Assembly (NCBI RefSeq): GCF_050624435.1
Contig: NC_134536.1
Span: 129,960,758 to 130,024,757 of the forward strand
DNA length: 64,000 bases
Source: Tenrec ecaudatus
Taxonomy: Eukaryota > Chordata > Mammalia > Afrosoricida > Tenrecidae
Reading direction: 5' to 3'
The notes below the pieces were generated by a model. The model did no database searches and was not told the origin of the DNA. It was given only the letters and a program-made list of their open reading frames with translations. The translations under genes were made by a program, and so were the position numbers. Every line of letters begins with the position of its first letter. Position 1 is the first letter of the stretch. Shown piece by piece: positions 30,701 to 40,699 of this stretch.

Positions 30701-33700
30701 CCTGCCTCAATTTCCAGACTGTTTCAAAAATTAGATTGGACTCAAGACCAAACCAGAACAGTTAAGGGATGTCAACAAAGGCATCATACACGAAGAAAGC
30801 AAAGCATTTATTTATCCAGTTATTGATTTATTTAGTTCTCCCCACCCCCCTTTACCACAAAGCGTTATTAAATAGGAAAGAAAGAGCTCTCAGACTCTCC
30901 AGGGACCATCACTGCGCTTGTCTGTGACCAAGATTGAAAGTCTTGCTGAAATGTCCTGCTAATAGCCCCATCCCAAGTGCCCCCCCAAAGCGTCCTCCAG
31001 TCTCTTCTGGCTGCAGCGTGGACTCTAGTGGCTACTGCGGCTCTCGCCCTGGGGACCACTGCTGACGTGGGGCCACAGTACCTAGTGGAGGAACTGCAGG
31101 GTCTCAAAGCGGATGTTCCCGCATTCGGCTCCGTCATCTGAGTCACGGCTTGACAACCACCAGGATGACTCACCGAGATACCTGGGAAAGACTGTGTTTG
31201 ATGGGACAGCCCAGAAGCTCAGCCTGGCTATAAATCTTCCTTTTTATTTTGTGTGATAGAAAGACCAAAGGGACTGTCAGAGGGATTATGAAGCTTGCGC
31301 TTAAATAGATGAACAGATTTCAAGGGTAGCATGAGATGGGCAAAGTAAAATAATACAATGAAATGTACAAAGAACTCGAGGTGGAAAACCAAAGAGGAAG
31401 GACGTGGCACTTCTCAAGCTGCACTGAAGGGAAAACCCCACAAGTTGTAAGTTGCGTCCTCGAAGGATTCTATGGGCAAAATATTGCATGCTGCAGGGAG
31501 CAGCAGAAGCAAATGGAAGGAGTCCGGAGTCTCCGCATCACAAAGGGACTGGCCGGTGTGGAGCCCTTTCGGGAGGCAGCATATGCATGAGAATCCGCGG
31601 CCCTGAAGGAAGACGTCCATCGTGCATGGAAGGCGCTCGCTAAAGACAAGGCTCCAGGACTTGTCAGAAGATAGGCACACCTCATTTTATTTCACTTCCG
31701 TGATTGCGCGTTGCAGTGCTGTGACTTTCTCAGAATGGAGATTTGTGGTGATCCTGCATCAGACAAGTCTGTCGAGGCCGCTTTCTCAACAGCATGTGCC
31801 CACTTTGGGTCTTTGTTCCAGAGCTTGAGAATTCTCACAGTATTTCAAACTTTTTCATAATGTTAACTGCACTACAGAGTAGTGGCAGCAACTTCTTTAG
31901 CAACTGGGAAACCAGAAAATGTGTGTGCCTTGCTCTCTGGTGGTGATCTGGAATAAAACCCACAAGCTCTCTGTATCAGTTGAGCTGTTCACACAAATGG
32001 ACACGATGCTGGAAGTGCTCATTCACTCATCCATGCCAAGAAATTTGGATGACAGCATGCTGGAAGAGATTCTTCCATTTGTGCCATTTCAAAGAAAAGT
32101 GATCCAGTGGAATGCCGAAATCACTACAGAATATCATTAATATCATGCAGGTAAAATTTCGTCAAAGATAACTTTTAAAATGGTTGTAGCGTACATAGGG
32201 AAGTGTCAGAAATTCAGGCTGCATTCAGAAACAGCTTGAAGATTACTAAGTTACTAAGGACCGATGGATTGACCACTTGAACTCTAGTTTTTAGGACGGA
32301 GACCAGAAGAACTAGAAGGTGTTCGTAAACACTGCTGACGACTGAAAGGGATCACAGTAGGAGATCCAGGATGCAAAGGGAGGAAACTGGAACAAAACTC
32401 AAAATAATGAAGATCAGGCGAACTGGCAGAGACTGGTGGGACCCCCTTTCTCACCTCCCATCCCTGGAAGCTGTGGCCTTAGACTTCAACTTTCCTCCAC
32501 TCAAAGGCTTATAAAGTGAACCATAACACCAGGGGGCACTACGCCTACGTAAACCAACCACACCAGACCCCAAGAGGATGGCATTTCCCCAGGGATACAG
32601 CTCAGAGGGGAGGAGAAAGGAGGCGAGATGGAAAAGGGGAGGCATTATTGTGGGGTTTGCAATCAACGCCGTGAGATGAAGCGATGTGTAAGAAGTAATG
32701 CGTGGAAAACCAGTTTGCTCTGTAAACTTTCACCAAATCACAATTGAAACACAAAATATGTTGGGGAAGACTATTGATACCTCTAATTACCAAAGAAATC
32801 TGTCTTGGAAGAAATGCCCTTTGAAAGCTAGACCCCATCTCAGGTACTTTGGACATGCTATTAGGAGGGAGTAATCTCTAGAGGATGACATCATTCTTGG
32901 TACAGGAGCGGGTCCTGGAGAAAGAAGATGGAAAACAGAACAAGGAAAAGAAGATGCTCCTCAAGTCGTTGCCTTTACACTGGCTGCCACCCAGTGCTGA
33001 GACACAGCGATGACTAAGGACAAGGCGGTGTTTCATTCTGCCGTTACACGGAGCCCGTGGAGTTGGACGTCACCGCATGGCACCCAAGAACAGCAGCAGC
33101 AGTCTCTCGGAGCAGACCGCTAGCTTTCCCTTCAGGTAGCAGCCAAGGACTTTCCCATTGGGCTCCTGCAATTTCAGTAGGGTTTCACCATGCAGACGCA
33201 TGGGCCCTCCTAGCATGTGTCGTGCTTCTGAGTTGGAATTGACTAGGGGGCAGTGTGTTTACGCAGAGGAGGAAAGATCAAGTCAGTAAAGGAGAGAGAA
33301 TGCTTGTATAACTCGGAGATTGTTAGTGTCGCCAAGTTAATATATGTTGACACTATTGGATTTCATACCTTGTGTTTCCTATATTCCCAACAGCAAACAT
33401 TTTTTCAAAAGCTGTTGAGAGATGGACAGTGAGGCGCTAGGAGCCATCCCAGATGGAGAGAAGGCCATTAGTGCAAGTTCCTGCTCCGAAGCGCGGTCTG
33501 TTCCGGCCACAGTCTCCTAACACCTTCACGCTTTGCTCGACTTTGCACTTGCCCACACCTGCTGGGGACCCATAGTTTGTTGAGCCTCCTAAGTGTGCAG
33601 CGCAGACACACTCCAGCCGTATTTGTAAGCGTATTTCTCATAATTACCAGTGATTTTCCTTCCATACCATCTTTTCAGTGAAACATTGAGAGAGATGAGA

Positions 33701-35296
33701 AAACCTAAGATGTAAACGTTATGGCCTTTGCCATGTTGAATGGGAAATGACTACTTAGGTCAGAGGTCTGCCTGGGTCTGCCTTATGGTGGTGTTTGGTC
33801 TTAAGGCTCATGGGCCAATGCATGTGTTCTGCCCTGTACTACAGTGATACCTTGGTTAGTGATACGAATCGCCCCAGCCTTGAACTTTCCACTACTACAA
33901 TAACAAGGTTCTAAAAAAATCTGGTGTTTGTAACTTTGCTTGATAGTCAATGGAGAATCTGTCTGGAATAAACCTGTCTGGCTCGAGAGAGTCATGCGTG
34001 ACTTCTCGTAGTGAACACAGAGCGGTGACGCTTCAGTCTAAGCATCGCTCTCGCTCAGAGTGCCTTCAGACATGTCATTGTGCCGTGTGTGTGCATTGTG
34101 CAAAATACTGTAACTTTATTTACTGTACTGTGTTCGGATATTTAATGTACTGTATTTATTGTACTTAGATGTTTTAGGATGTATTTCCACAACCTATGGC
34201 TCTTATGCTGTTAACTTTAAACCCTGGAAAAATGAATTTATTAGTTAATTTTGGGTCCGCAGAATCAATTATTTGGTTTTTCATTGGTTCTTATGGGAAA
34301 ACTTTGTTCAGTTCTCAAACTTGTGGGTGTTCACCATGACTTTGGAACAACTTGAGTTCCACAGTATGACTGTAGAACACTCCTCCCTCCCCCCACACAC
34401 ACCCCTTCCATTTCCCTCAAATTTTGCTTGCCCTCAGTCTGTACTTGGTCTATATGGCCCAGAGATCATCAACAGGAGCTAGATCCCATCAGAAGGGCCT
34501 GGCTAGAGTTGGAGAAAACTGGCAGAGGATTCTGAAGTTCAAAGAGAAACCAGGCCTACTGGTCAGAGAGAGGTTAGTGGGACTCCCAGGACTGTGGCCC
34601 TTCATCCCCCCTTCAGCACCGGCACCGGATTCAGCCCTGTGTTAGAGTAATCAGCTAAGATCGGAAGGACAGCGCTTCCTCACGGCCAGAGGGCAGGACT
34701 GGGAAGGGAACACGGGGAGGAAGTAGGATAAGCAATGGCACACTGAGGGCATGAGAACTGATGAGTTGAAGCAAAATGTGTGCAAGTTGCTGAAGTAGAA
34801 CTGTGATCTGCTCTGGAACCCTCAGCTAAACCACCACACAAACCTTCAGCGAGGAGGGCGGGGCTGGAGCTGCCGTGGGTTGGCACAACTCCGAGAAAGT
34901 TAATGGAACTGCCAACCAGGATCCATCCTGGAGGTGTTGAGTTCTTGATGTGTGGGGGCGATGTTTTCTGTGGACCAACAGTGTGCCAGAAGGTGTGTGT
35001 CTTTAGCAGGTGCCAGAGAGAGGAGGCGGCTGTCTGCCCCTGGCCCTCTCTCACCCTAGTCTGTTCCTTTGCCCCTCCAGGTGGAGTATGGCCCCTGTGT
35101 CGTGGCCAGCGACTGCTGGAGCCTGCTGCTTGAGTTCCTGCAGAGTTTTCTAGGCAGCCACACACCGGGGGCTCCGTCCGTGTTCGGGAACAGACACGAT
35201 GCCGTGTACGGCCCAGCAGATACCATGGTCCAGTACATGGAGCTCTTCAACAAGATCCGCAAGCAGCAGCAGGTGCCGGTGGCTGGGATTCGTTAG
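21715..35296 (+). CDS. MED20: Mediator complex subunit 20 (four coding exons)
   Basis: Subunit of the Mediator head module (TRFP), which relays activator signals to RNA polymerase II in the nucleus; in yeast, Med20 pairs with Med18. Exons 21715-21728, 22911-23065, 28121-28374 and 35081-35296 (14/155/254/216 nt) join to 213 codons, 212 aa, identical in length to human. The protein begins [16 protein letters not shown] and ends [11 protein letters not shown], and nearly every residue matches the human protein as I recall it. The first exon holds only four codons and two bases (ATG GGA GTG ACT TG), so the start is fixed by splicing to TGTGTCTCAG at 22911. The introns carry most of the repeats in this half of the window. 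No sign of damage. Confidence 0.98.
22165..22560. other. MED20 intron 1, no feature
   Basis: Intronic DNA beyond the CpG island. It includes a small TGTTGTGTTGTG run near 22325. No exon or recognised repeat. Confidence 0.5.
22572..22771. mobile_element. hAT (Charlie-like) MITE, second family
   Basis: Termini CAGGGGTCCTCAACC and TTTGAGGACACCTG are inverted repeats. The interior ACTATGAACAAATTCCTATG and CATATCTTATTTTGAAGT is distinctive of a short non-autonomous hAT family found in several mammals. It is distinct from the SPIN/URR1 copies. Confidence 0.75.
22911..23065 (+). CDS. MED20: MED20 exon 2 (residues 5-56)
   Basis: Encodes (C)[19 protein letters not shown] to ATLGSQ; acceptor ACCTTCCAG, donor GTCAGT. 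Confidence 0.97.
23180..23875 (-). mobile_element. RTE/BovB-type LINE fragment, ~0.7 kb
   Basis: Reverse copy in MED20 intron 2. In order: GATTCACAACGACTCCCCTC, a partly duplicated 'TTGTTGTCATG' block, GGTACTTTACCAAGTGTCAT, CTTCTCCAGAGACTGGTCTC, GCTTGTTCTTTTGGTGGTCC, then reverse-transcriptase-region sequence to about 23875. Frames are broken. Confidence 0.75.
23876..24587. other. MED20 intron 2, no clear feature
   Basis: Contains a direct repeat of GGCTCCAGGAACGGCTGTTCCTGGCTGCAGG type near 23990-24030 and T-rich runs at 24060-24115. The 24400-24560 part could be an old repeat. No exon supported. Confidence 0.4.
24588..24776. mobile_element. SPIN/URR1-type hAT MITE
   Basis: CTGTGGTTCTCAACC at the left and GGTTGAGAACCGCTG at the right, with GCTACTGTGATGAATTGGGC inside. 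Opposite orientation to the 4276 copy. Confidence 0.85.
24777..25394. other. MED20 intron 2, no feature recognised
   Basis: Non-repetitive intronic DNA with short unsupported open frames. Confidence 0.4.
25395..25545 (+). mobile_element. degenerate AfroSINE with C-run
   Basis: GTGGCTGCTAACTAAAAGGCCAGCAG, then a C9-type run near 25457 and GTCCTGGAGGGTTGTAATG: AfroSINE order with strong wear. Confidence 0.6.
25546..26740. other. MED20 intron 2, no feature recognised
   Basis: About 1.2 kb with no recognisable exon or clear repeat. Confidence 0.4.
26846..27037 (+). mobile_element. AfroSINE, full length and well preserved
   Basis: GAACCCTGGTGGCATAGTGG starts the tRNA-like head. The box-B-like GTAGTTCAAAACAACC lies at about 26900. 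The body CTCAGAAACTCACGGGCAG, then CCTGTAGGGTTGCTGTGAGT ends with CTTGATGGCGGTGA. A good reference copy for this window. Confidence 0.9.
27038..28120. other. MED20 intron 2, 3' part
   Basis: No extra exon supported. A short 'CTTAATTCTCAAAATTAAG' inverted repeat is near 27842. Ends with acceptor GCCCTCACAG at 28120. Confidence 0.45.
28121..28374 (+). CDS. MED20: MED20 exon 3 (residues 57-141)
   Basis: Encodes (G)[17 protein letters not shown] to SARGISVE; donor GTAAGA. Confidence 0.97.
28375..29149. other. MED20 intron 3, 5' part
   Basis: No exon or clear repeat seen. Confidence 0.4.
29150..29230 (-). mobile_element. AfroSINE 3' fragment
   Basis: TTGACTTGTAGCGACCCTGC, then GTCTGCCCCATAGGGTTTCC is the reverse of the SINE's 3' half; the 5' half is missing. 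Confidence 0.6.
30805..31245 (-). other. anonymous insert in the RTE LINE, possible retrocopy
   Basis: The sequence is foreign to the RTE. At its left edge the - strand reads as an A-rich TAAATAAATCAATAA tail, as a - strand retrocopy would. One - strand frame has a protein-like stretch, [20 protein letters not shown], around 31150-31090. I do not recognise the parent. Confidence 0.4.
31673..31977 (+). mobile_element. Tigger1-type DNA transposon (internally deleted)
   Basis: The left end AGGCACACCTCATTTTATTTC and following GAGATTTGTGGTGATCCTGC, AACAGCATGTGCCCACTTTG and ATTTCAAACTTTTTCATAAT match the Tigger1 5' end. The right part GGTGATCTGGAATAAAACCC matches its 3' end, with the transposase deleted. 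It sits inside the RTE, which resumes in register on the other side. Confidence 0.8.
32240..32785 (+). mobile_element. Afrotherian poly(A)-type repeat (family unnamed)
   Basis: GGACGGAGACCAGAAGAACTAG, CACTGCTGACGACTGAAAGGGATCAC, GAACTGGCAGAGACTGGTGGGA, then GGGTTTGCAATCAACGCCGTG. It shares this order with 62250-62890 and in part with 34450-34600. The tail includes AAACTTTCACCAAATCACAATTG. It has no inverted termini; probably a LINE-mobilised element. Confidence 0.6.
33256..33839. other. MED20 intron 3, no feature recognised
   Basis: Intronic DNA without recognised elements. Confidence 0.4.
33840..34374. mobile_element. Tc1/mariner-type deletion derivative (535 bp)
   Basis: Begins TACAGTGATACCTTGG and ends in ATGACTGTA, with TA at both ends. 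The subterminal text (GGTTCTTATGGGAAAACTTTG, CAAACTTGTGGGTGTTC) matches the class whose ends read 'ACAGTGGTACCTCGGTTCTCG'. It has no coding capacity. Confidence 0.65.
34450..34600 (+). mobile_element. fragment of the 32.2/62.3 kb repeat family
   Basis: AGATCATCAACAGGAGCTAG, GAGTTGGAGAAAACTGGCAG, ACCAGGCCTACTGGTCAGAG and CCCAGGACTGTGGCCCTTC align with the middle of 62250-62890. Confidence 0.5.
35081..35296 (+). CDS. MED20: MED20 exon 4 (residues 142-212 and stop)
   Basis: [20 protein letters not shown] to [11 protein letters not shown], then TAG at 35294-35296; acceptor GCCCCTCCAG at 35080. Confidence 0.98.
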   Translation: MEYGPCVVASDCWSLLLEFLQSFLGSHTPGAPSVFGNRHDAVYGPADTMVQYMELFNKIRKQQQVPVAGIR

Positions 35297-35730
35297 TGCC
35301 TGGCGGCTACCTGGCCAAGCTCGGTCTTCAAGGGTCACCACAGGAGGAGCAGGGGCTGCACCCCTAGGCTTTTGAGACCCGGAAACCTTGAACAGTCATG
35401 GAAGCTTCTTTTGTGTCTCCAGTTCCCAGTTGTGACTTGTGATCTGGAACCCCTCTCCCCTGACACTCACACACAGTCCCCTCTAGCAGCTTGCCTGACC
35501 CAGAGCCTGGCTGGACCTGGTGAGACCTGGAGGATGGGGATGATGAAGAGTGGTGAAGTTTGGCCCTATTCTGCTGTGGGGGAAACGTAGGACAGGGCGT
35601 CCCTGCCGAGTCTTGGTGGAGAAAGCAGCCTGCATCTCTGCCTAGTGAGGGTCTGGCCTCACCCTGCCATTGGACAGACTGCACCTTGTGCTTGGACTGC
35701 TGTAATAAAGGCCTCTTTTTGTTCTCAGAG
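35297..35730 (+). terminator. MED20: MED20 3' UTR and poly(A) signal
   Basis: A short 3' UTR with AATAAA at 35704-35709 followed by a T-rich stretch; cleavage expected near 35725. Confidence 0.85.
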
Positions 35731-35924
35731 GATACAGCTGGCCTCTCAACTGTTTGCTGAAGTGAATTGTGTTACCTCAGTCATTTGAACTCAGTCTCTT
35801 GACACCTTTTCATTCTGTTGTGAATTTTTTTTAAGCCACAGGCTAAGCTGCTGCCACACAGAAAACCAAATGTCCAGTAACCCTTCTAGATGGAATGTCA
35901 TTTTGCCCTCACGGACTCTGTAAG

Positions 35925-36118
35925 ACGACGTTGGTGGCGTAGTGGTTCCCAGTTGGGCTTGTGGTGCCCAAGGTTGGCAGGTCGAAACACCCAACGCTCC
36001 TTAGGACATACATGGGGCTTTCTACTCCTGTCAACGGTCAGTCTCGGGAACTCACAAGGGCAGTTCCTCCCTGTCCTATAGGGTTGCTACTCATCACCAT
36101 CGCCTTGATGGCAGTGAA
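35925..36118 (+). mobile_element. AfroSINE, near full length
   Basis: GACGACGTTGGTGGCGTAGTGG, then GGCTTTCTACTCCTGTCAAC and CCTATAGGGTTGCTACTCAT, ending CTTGATGGCAGTG. Confidence 0.85.
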
Positions 36119-36129
36119 AACTACAAGGG

Positions 36130-37689
36130 CGGCAGGAAATCGAGTGCCTCCTATCTTGTCCACCTGACCCTGGAGGTGTCCTTTTCCCGGGATCAAAGCA
36201 GACTCATCAGCTCCAGGCCTACATTCTCCGGGGGAGGATGAGTGAGACTCGAAGAAACATTTCCTCTTTCAAGGCTACATCCCTGTGGTTGGCACATCAC
36301 TGCAGCCTGTTTGCTGAGAGGCATGCTGGAAGTCACAGCCTTGGCATGGCATCTGGCAGCCCCTGAAGCCCTCGCTCTTCACCAAGCCCGACGGCGAGGC
36401 TGTGCTCTGCTCCCAAAGCAGGGAGCTGAGTCAGGACCAGGCTTCACTCGGGACTCCTGCCACCCTCACGGGCCACCTGTTTCCAGGGAGAATGGGGACT
36501 TTTCCATCTGTTTTGACCTAACATTTTAACGTGCACCAGAGACTAGCATAGCGTAGTGAGCACTTTACACCTGAAGATGAGGGAAAGAAACGCTATGTTC
36601 TACGATGCGTCCAGCCTACGTTCTGGCGCTCAGTGACGGTTCCTGCTCTGTGCCGCCCTGGCTCTCCAGAGAAGTTCTGATTCTCTGTGACCCTGGTTCC
36701 ACACTGCCTGCTTCCTTTCTTCCGAGCTTGAGGCCGGGCCGGAAGTCCTGCCTCCTTCCACCCCCACGTTACTGGTGCCACTACTCTGTTGAAGGAGTTT
36801 CTTAAAGCATGACTGCTGGTCCAGCTCTCAGATCTGCCTCCACCCAGGGTCCACAGCATCCATTCCCAAAGCTTCCGGGTGCCGCATTTAGTGAGCGCTT
36901 TCTCCCCCAACTAGGGCGGCATTTAGTGAGCGCTTCTTTTTCCCAAACTCGGGTCTGGGAGGGTTAGCAATTCCTACCCAAGCGCATCCTGCAGCTGTCA
37001 CACACTGACTCTTAGACTCTCTTATACCAGTGTCTACAAGAAGTCAGAGGGCTAGACAGTTCTGAGAGCCTTCCCAGTTGATGCCAAGCTGGGCAGGCCT
37101 GATGTGTGGCCTTGTGGCCTGTTTCCAAGCCTCAAACCTGTAATACAGTCCTGCCTTTTCCTGGTCTCGGGCTCCCTCCCCCTATCCGTTGGTGGCAAGG
37201 CCGAGTCACTGTTGCCTTCTGGGATGGTGTAACCAGTTGTACTGACAGGTTGAGGCCAATTCTGGGGCTTGGTGTTTTAAACAGTCACTTGGGTGGGCTG
37301 TCCCCCAAGGGGAGTTTCTGCCGACTGTATAGAAGAAGTCTTTATCAAAGTGGGCACTGGGGGGCGCTGGGATGACCCAAGGAGGGTTATCTATGCAGGT
37401 GTCTTCACGTTATCGTGAATTCTGGGCTATACTACAGAAGTTTTTCATTGCCAGGGAGGATGCTATGTATATATGTATTTTTATTTTCCTTGAAAAGGGG
37501 GTGGTAGGCCACATACATTTGGGAACCCATGGTATAGACTTTTATCAAATCAGTCTCTTAGCTGGAAAGAACCTGAAGGTCACCTAAGTTGACCTTGATC
37601 CAATACTCAGTCTCTCCATGAAGAGGTCCCGAAGCCTGGGTTTGGCCTCGTCTAGGGGAATTCCTTCCTCCTGGGTGTATGACTTTAGG
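36130..37689. other. MED20-USP49 intergenic DNA
   Basis: About 1.5 kb without a gene or recognised transposon, except a roughly 36-bp imperfect tandem duplication (GCCGCATTTAGTGAGCGCTT at 36881, GCGGCATTTAGTGAGCGCTT at 36917). Confidence 0.5.
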
Positions 37690-38139
37690 ACAAAAAATTC
37701 CAAACAAAAATCTGCCACGTCCCTCCCAGGTGGTGGAGACTGTGTATAGTATTGGGCTTCCCAAGGGGGAGACCTTTATCAGGCTGCAGCCGTGGGGTGG
37801 GAGAATGTGACAAGCAGGGCTCCCCAGAGGGCTGGGGTGCCCTGGACTGGAGGTGGAACTGTGTGTACATGTGTGGTTTGGGGAGGGGGGGGTGCAGTGT
37901 TTGTAAGATCTGTGATCTAGAATGATGATGGCAGCAAAAATGTACAGATGTGCTTGACACATGGATGGATGTATGGATTGTGGTAAGAGTTGTATGAGCC
38001 CCCAATAAAATGTTTTTTTGAAAAGAGCAAATAGAAAGTAAATGTCTAGAAAATGATGGCCACATGTGTACAAATACGCTCGATACAATTGCTTGTTATA
38101 AGAGCTGTACGAACTCCCAATAAAATGATCTTTTAATTT
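37690..38139 (+). mobile_element. two tenrec-type retroelement 3' ends in tandem
   Basis: The first copy ends GAGCCCCCAATAAAATG at about 38015, and the second (from about 38030) ends AACTCCCAATAAAATGATC at about 38133. Both carry GTGTACAAATACGCTCGATACA-type text before the signal. Two sense AATAAA signals therefore lie upstream of the USP49 island. Confidence 0.75.
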
Positions 38140-38990
38140 AAAAAATTGATCTGAAAACAAATTGCAACCCCCTCCTTCCCCCTCCCCCCCCAAACAAACA
38201 AACACCTTTATGAAGGAGGAACAGGCCGGTAGTGTTGAAACATGTCCAGCTGGAACTGGCTGTGGTCTTGTGGACCACACCTCCAGGTTTCTGTCCAGGG
38301 GATTTTCTGTCCACGTTCAGCGAGTTTCTGAGAAGAACCTGCCCAGGCTCTTCGCTTCCTGCAGGTTCCCCCTTCTTTATCACGCCACACACGCTCGTCC
38401 TCCGACACGGGCAGGAGTCCATGTGGGAAGCAATCTGTGTCACATCCTTGGTGGCTCCAGGGCTTCCTGTTCCTCTGTGACACACTCCTGGGATCAGCAT
38501 TGTTCGGCATAATGAGTATTTTTTCATTTTCCCAACTGATTGATGAGACAGAGAAATAGTTATCGCTGGTGAAATGAACACAAAAAAATTTCTTGGGATT
38601 ATGAGGGCAAAAGAGAACTAATTTTCTCATGGTCTTTAATTTGCCAACACATCTCTGCCCTGGCCCCTAGTACACAGACCTGTTGATGGTCAATGTCGTT
38701 TTTCACAAGTGCTTTAAGAGGGAGACTAAGGACCACACTGATAGAGCCTCGATCCCCGCAGACGGAAGTGGAAATGGGAAAGGGTTTGTAGTGTGGACAG
38801 GCCAGGTGAGGCTGTGGCCGCGCCAAGAGGTGTGCAGCCTTCTGCTAGAGGGATGACCACTCCAGAGCTGCTGACACTGGCTGAGTATTTGGGTGGGGGG
38901 TGGGGGTGTCTCGAAACAGCTGGCCATAGTAAAAGGCTTGTCTGAACGCACGGCGATGAGAAAATGCAGAAGTTGGGGGTCTTCGGGGCA
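38140..38990. other. intergenic, no feature recognised
   Basis: C-rich stretch near 38170-38190, otherwise plain. Confidence 0.4.
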
Positions 38991-38999
38991 GGGCTTCCG

Positions 39000-39216
39000 T
39001 TGTGTGACTTCACTGCAGCCTTACTCCAAGCATACACATGCTTATAGCCAAAGATACCAGCAGAGTTAGATGTGCTTGGCAGTGCTATCAAAATCACTCC
39101 TTTAAAAGCCATGTTTGATTTGTACACTTCCTTTCTTATGCCAAAATCCCCAGGTTGCATGAAACTTTTGGCGACAGGGGTCATGTGTGGAAAAAGTTTT
39201 AAGAAGCCCTGCTTCC
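39000..39216 (-). mobile_element. hAT transposon relic
   Basis: The right end GGAAAAAGTTTTAAGAAGCCCTG is the reverse of a Charlie-type terminus (CAGGGCTTCTTAAACTTTTTCC). GACAGGGGTCATG precedes it. The left end is not defined. Confidence 0.5.
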
Positions 39217-39984
39217 GTGTCAGAATTGAAAATGAAAGTTTAAGCTCAGCGTTTGGGGCGCAGGTCCTAACAGACAGGTGTTGGAAGGGCTGCAGGCACC
39301 TGTTCTGTGGTCAGAGCCCAGGCTGCAGTGAAGGCTCCCAATGCCATGCCCGATGGTACACGTTGATTTTGAATGTTCTTTGGTCGGTGCAAGCGCAGAC
39401 ACTTGTTACTGTTGCCACATTCCCACCACTCCCACCGGCAGCCTAAGAGGCTCTGGGAGGGTGGGGGTGGCTATGGCATTGACCCGATTTCCAAAGGAAC
39501 TTCAGTCTGTCCAGTGGGAGGGGCCCAGTGGAGAATGGTGGGGACGTGCCGCCTCTGCTCTTGCACCTCTTGATGCTGAGTGGACTGTGTCTGCTTAGGA
39601 TGTCAGACGGAGCCCTGGGATCATTCCTGCTCGGTAGCTGGTTTGCCCCATACAAAGAGTGTTTTTGTTTCTGTTTTAGACCCTCCCGGGCTCACCGCCT
39701 GCCCTCTAAAGTGTTTTTGTAACAAGACAAGCAGTGCAGAGTGTGTGTCAGTCAGGTGTGCTTTTTGTAACCAGATCAATGAGCGCAGATTTACTATTTT
39801 TTAAAAATAAGTTAGAATACATTTTCAATGCTCATAATGCTGAAATTTTACTTGTTCTCCGAAGAGACTGCCGAGTTAAAGAGAAAAAGGGGTTAGAAAT
39901 GACTGTTCTTTTCATGTATAACAAATCCACTCCCACTTCCCCTCATCCTCATTAGTTCTCTCTGAAAACAATTTTTTAAATACA

Positions 39985-40690
39985 TAAGTCATTTTATTGG
40001 GGGCTCTTATAATCATACATCAATTATCAAGCACCTTTGTATATATGTTGCCTTCATCATTTTCAAAATATTTTCTTTCTCTTTGAGCCCTTGGAATCAG
40101 TTTTTTTCCCCCTCCTTCCCTACCCTCATGGACTCCTGATAAATTTTAAATCATTTTCATATCGTTCACCACCCTTCATCCATGTTGTTTGGGAGTGGTG
40201 GTGGTGGTTATACATCATTGTAGTCAGTCCCCCGTTTCTCCTCACCTTTCTCCTACCTTCATGGTGTCACTACTCCCATTGCTGTACCTGAGGAGTTTAT
40301 TTGTCCTGGATTCCATGTGTCGAGAGCTCTTATCTGTACTGGTGTACATGCTCCAGTCTAGTCGGATTTGTAAGGTAGAACTGGGGTCATGAGAGAGAGA
40401 GAGAGAGAAAGTATTCAAGAACTAGAGGAATGTTGTGGGTTCCATCGGTGCTGTGCTAAACCCTGGCTGTCTCATTCCTTCCTTGTGACTCTTCTGTGAG
40501 GGAATGTCCAATTATCTACAGATGGGGTTTGGGTCACCACTCTGACCCCCATCATTTGCTTTGATATATTTGATTGTTTTGGGTCTTCTGATGCCCACTC
40601 TTATCCTGTTAACAAAGGCTGGTGTGCTTCTCCCAAGTGGGCTTTGCTGCTTGAAATATTTTTTAAGGCAATATATGGTTTGGCTTTTAA
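39985..40690 (-). mobile_element. tenrec-type retroelement 3' end, long copy
   Basis: Reverse orientation: the tail is at the left (TCATTTTATTGGGGGCTCTT) and sequence extends right through AGCACCTTTGTATATATGTTGCC, CATGGACTCCTGATAAATTTT, GATGGGGTTTGGGTCACCACTC and GGCTGGTGTGCTTCTCCCAAG. It shows that the family's 3' region is at least 0.7 kb, which fits an L1-type 3' UTR. Confidence 0.7.
40390..40410. repeat. (GA)n microsatellite
   Basis: GA run inside the retroelement copy. Confidence 0.9.
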
Positions 40691-40699
40691 ACAATTGTG

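Larger units (their letters stand above)
29775..33255 (+). mobile_element. RTE/BovB-type LINE, long copy with nested insertions
   Basis: Successive blocks follow the Afrotherian RTE order: CAGCTGGCAGCATACATTGAT (29948), GAGCTGAAATGGGCTAGTATTGG (30064), ATCCATACGCCTCCAAGGACGG (30220), GTTGGAAACAAGAAGGACC (30390), CGAAGAAAGCAAAGCATTTA (30791), GAGGTGGAAAACCAAAGAGG (31378), AAGACAAGGCTCCAGGAC (31643), GATGCTGGAAGTGCTCATTC (32005), GAATATCATTAATATCATGC (32129), GAAATTCAGGCTGCATTCAG (32212), AAATCTGTCTTGGAAGAA (32798), TACTTTGGACATGCTATTAGG (32844). The early blocks are endonuclease-domain, the later ones reverse-transcriptase. It is interrupted at about 30805-31245, 31673-31977 and 32240-32785, and part of the RT region is missing. 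Many stops; dead. Confidence 0.8.
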
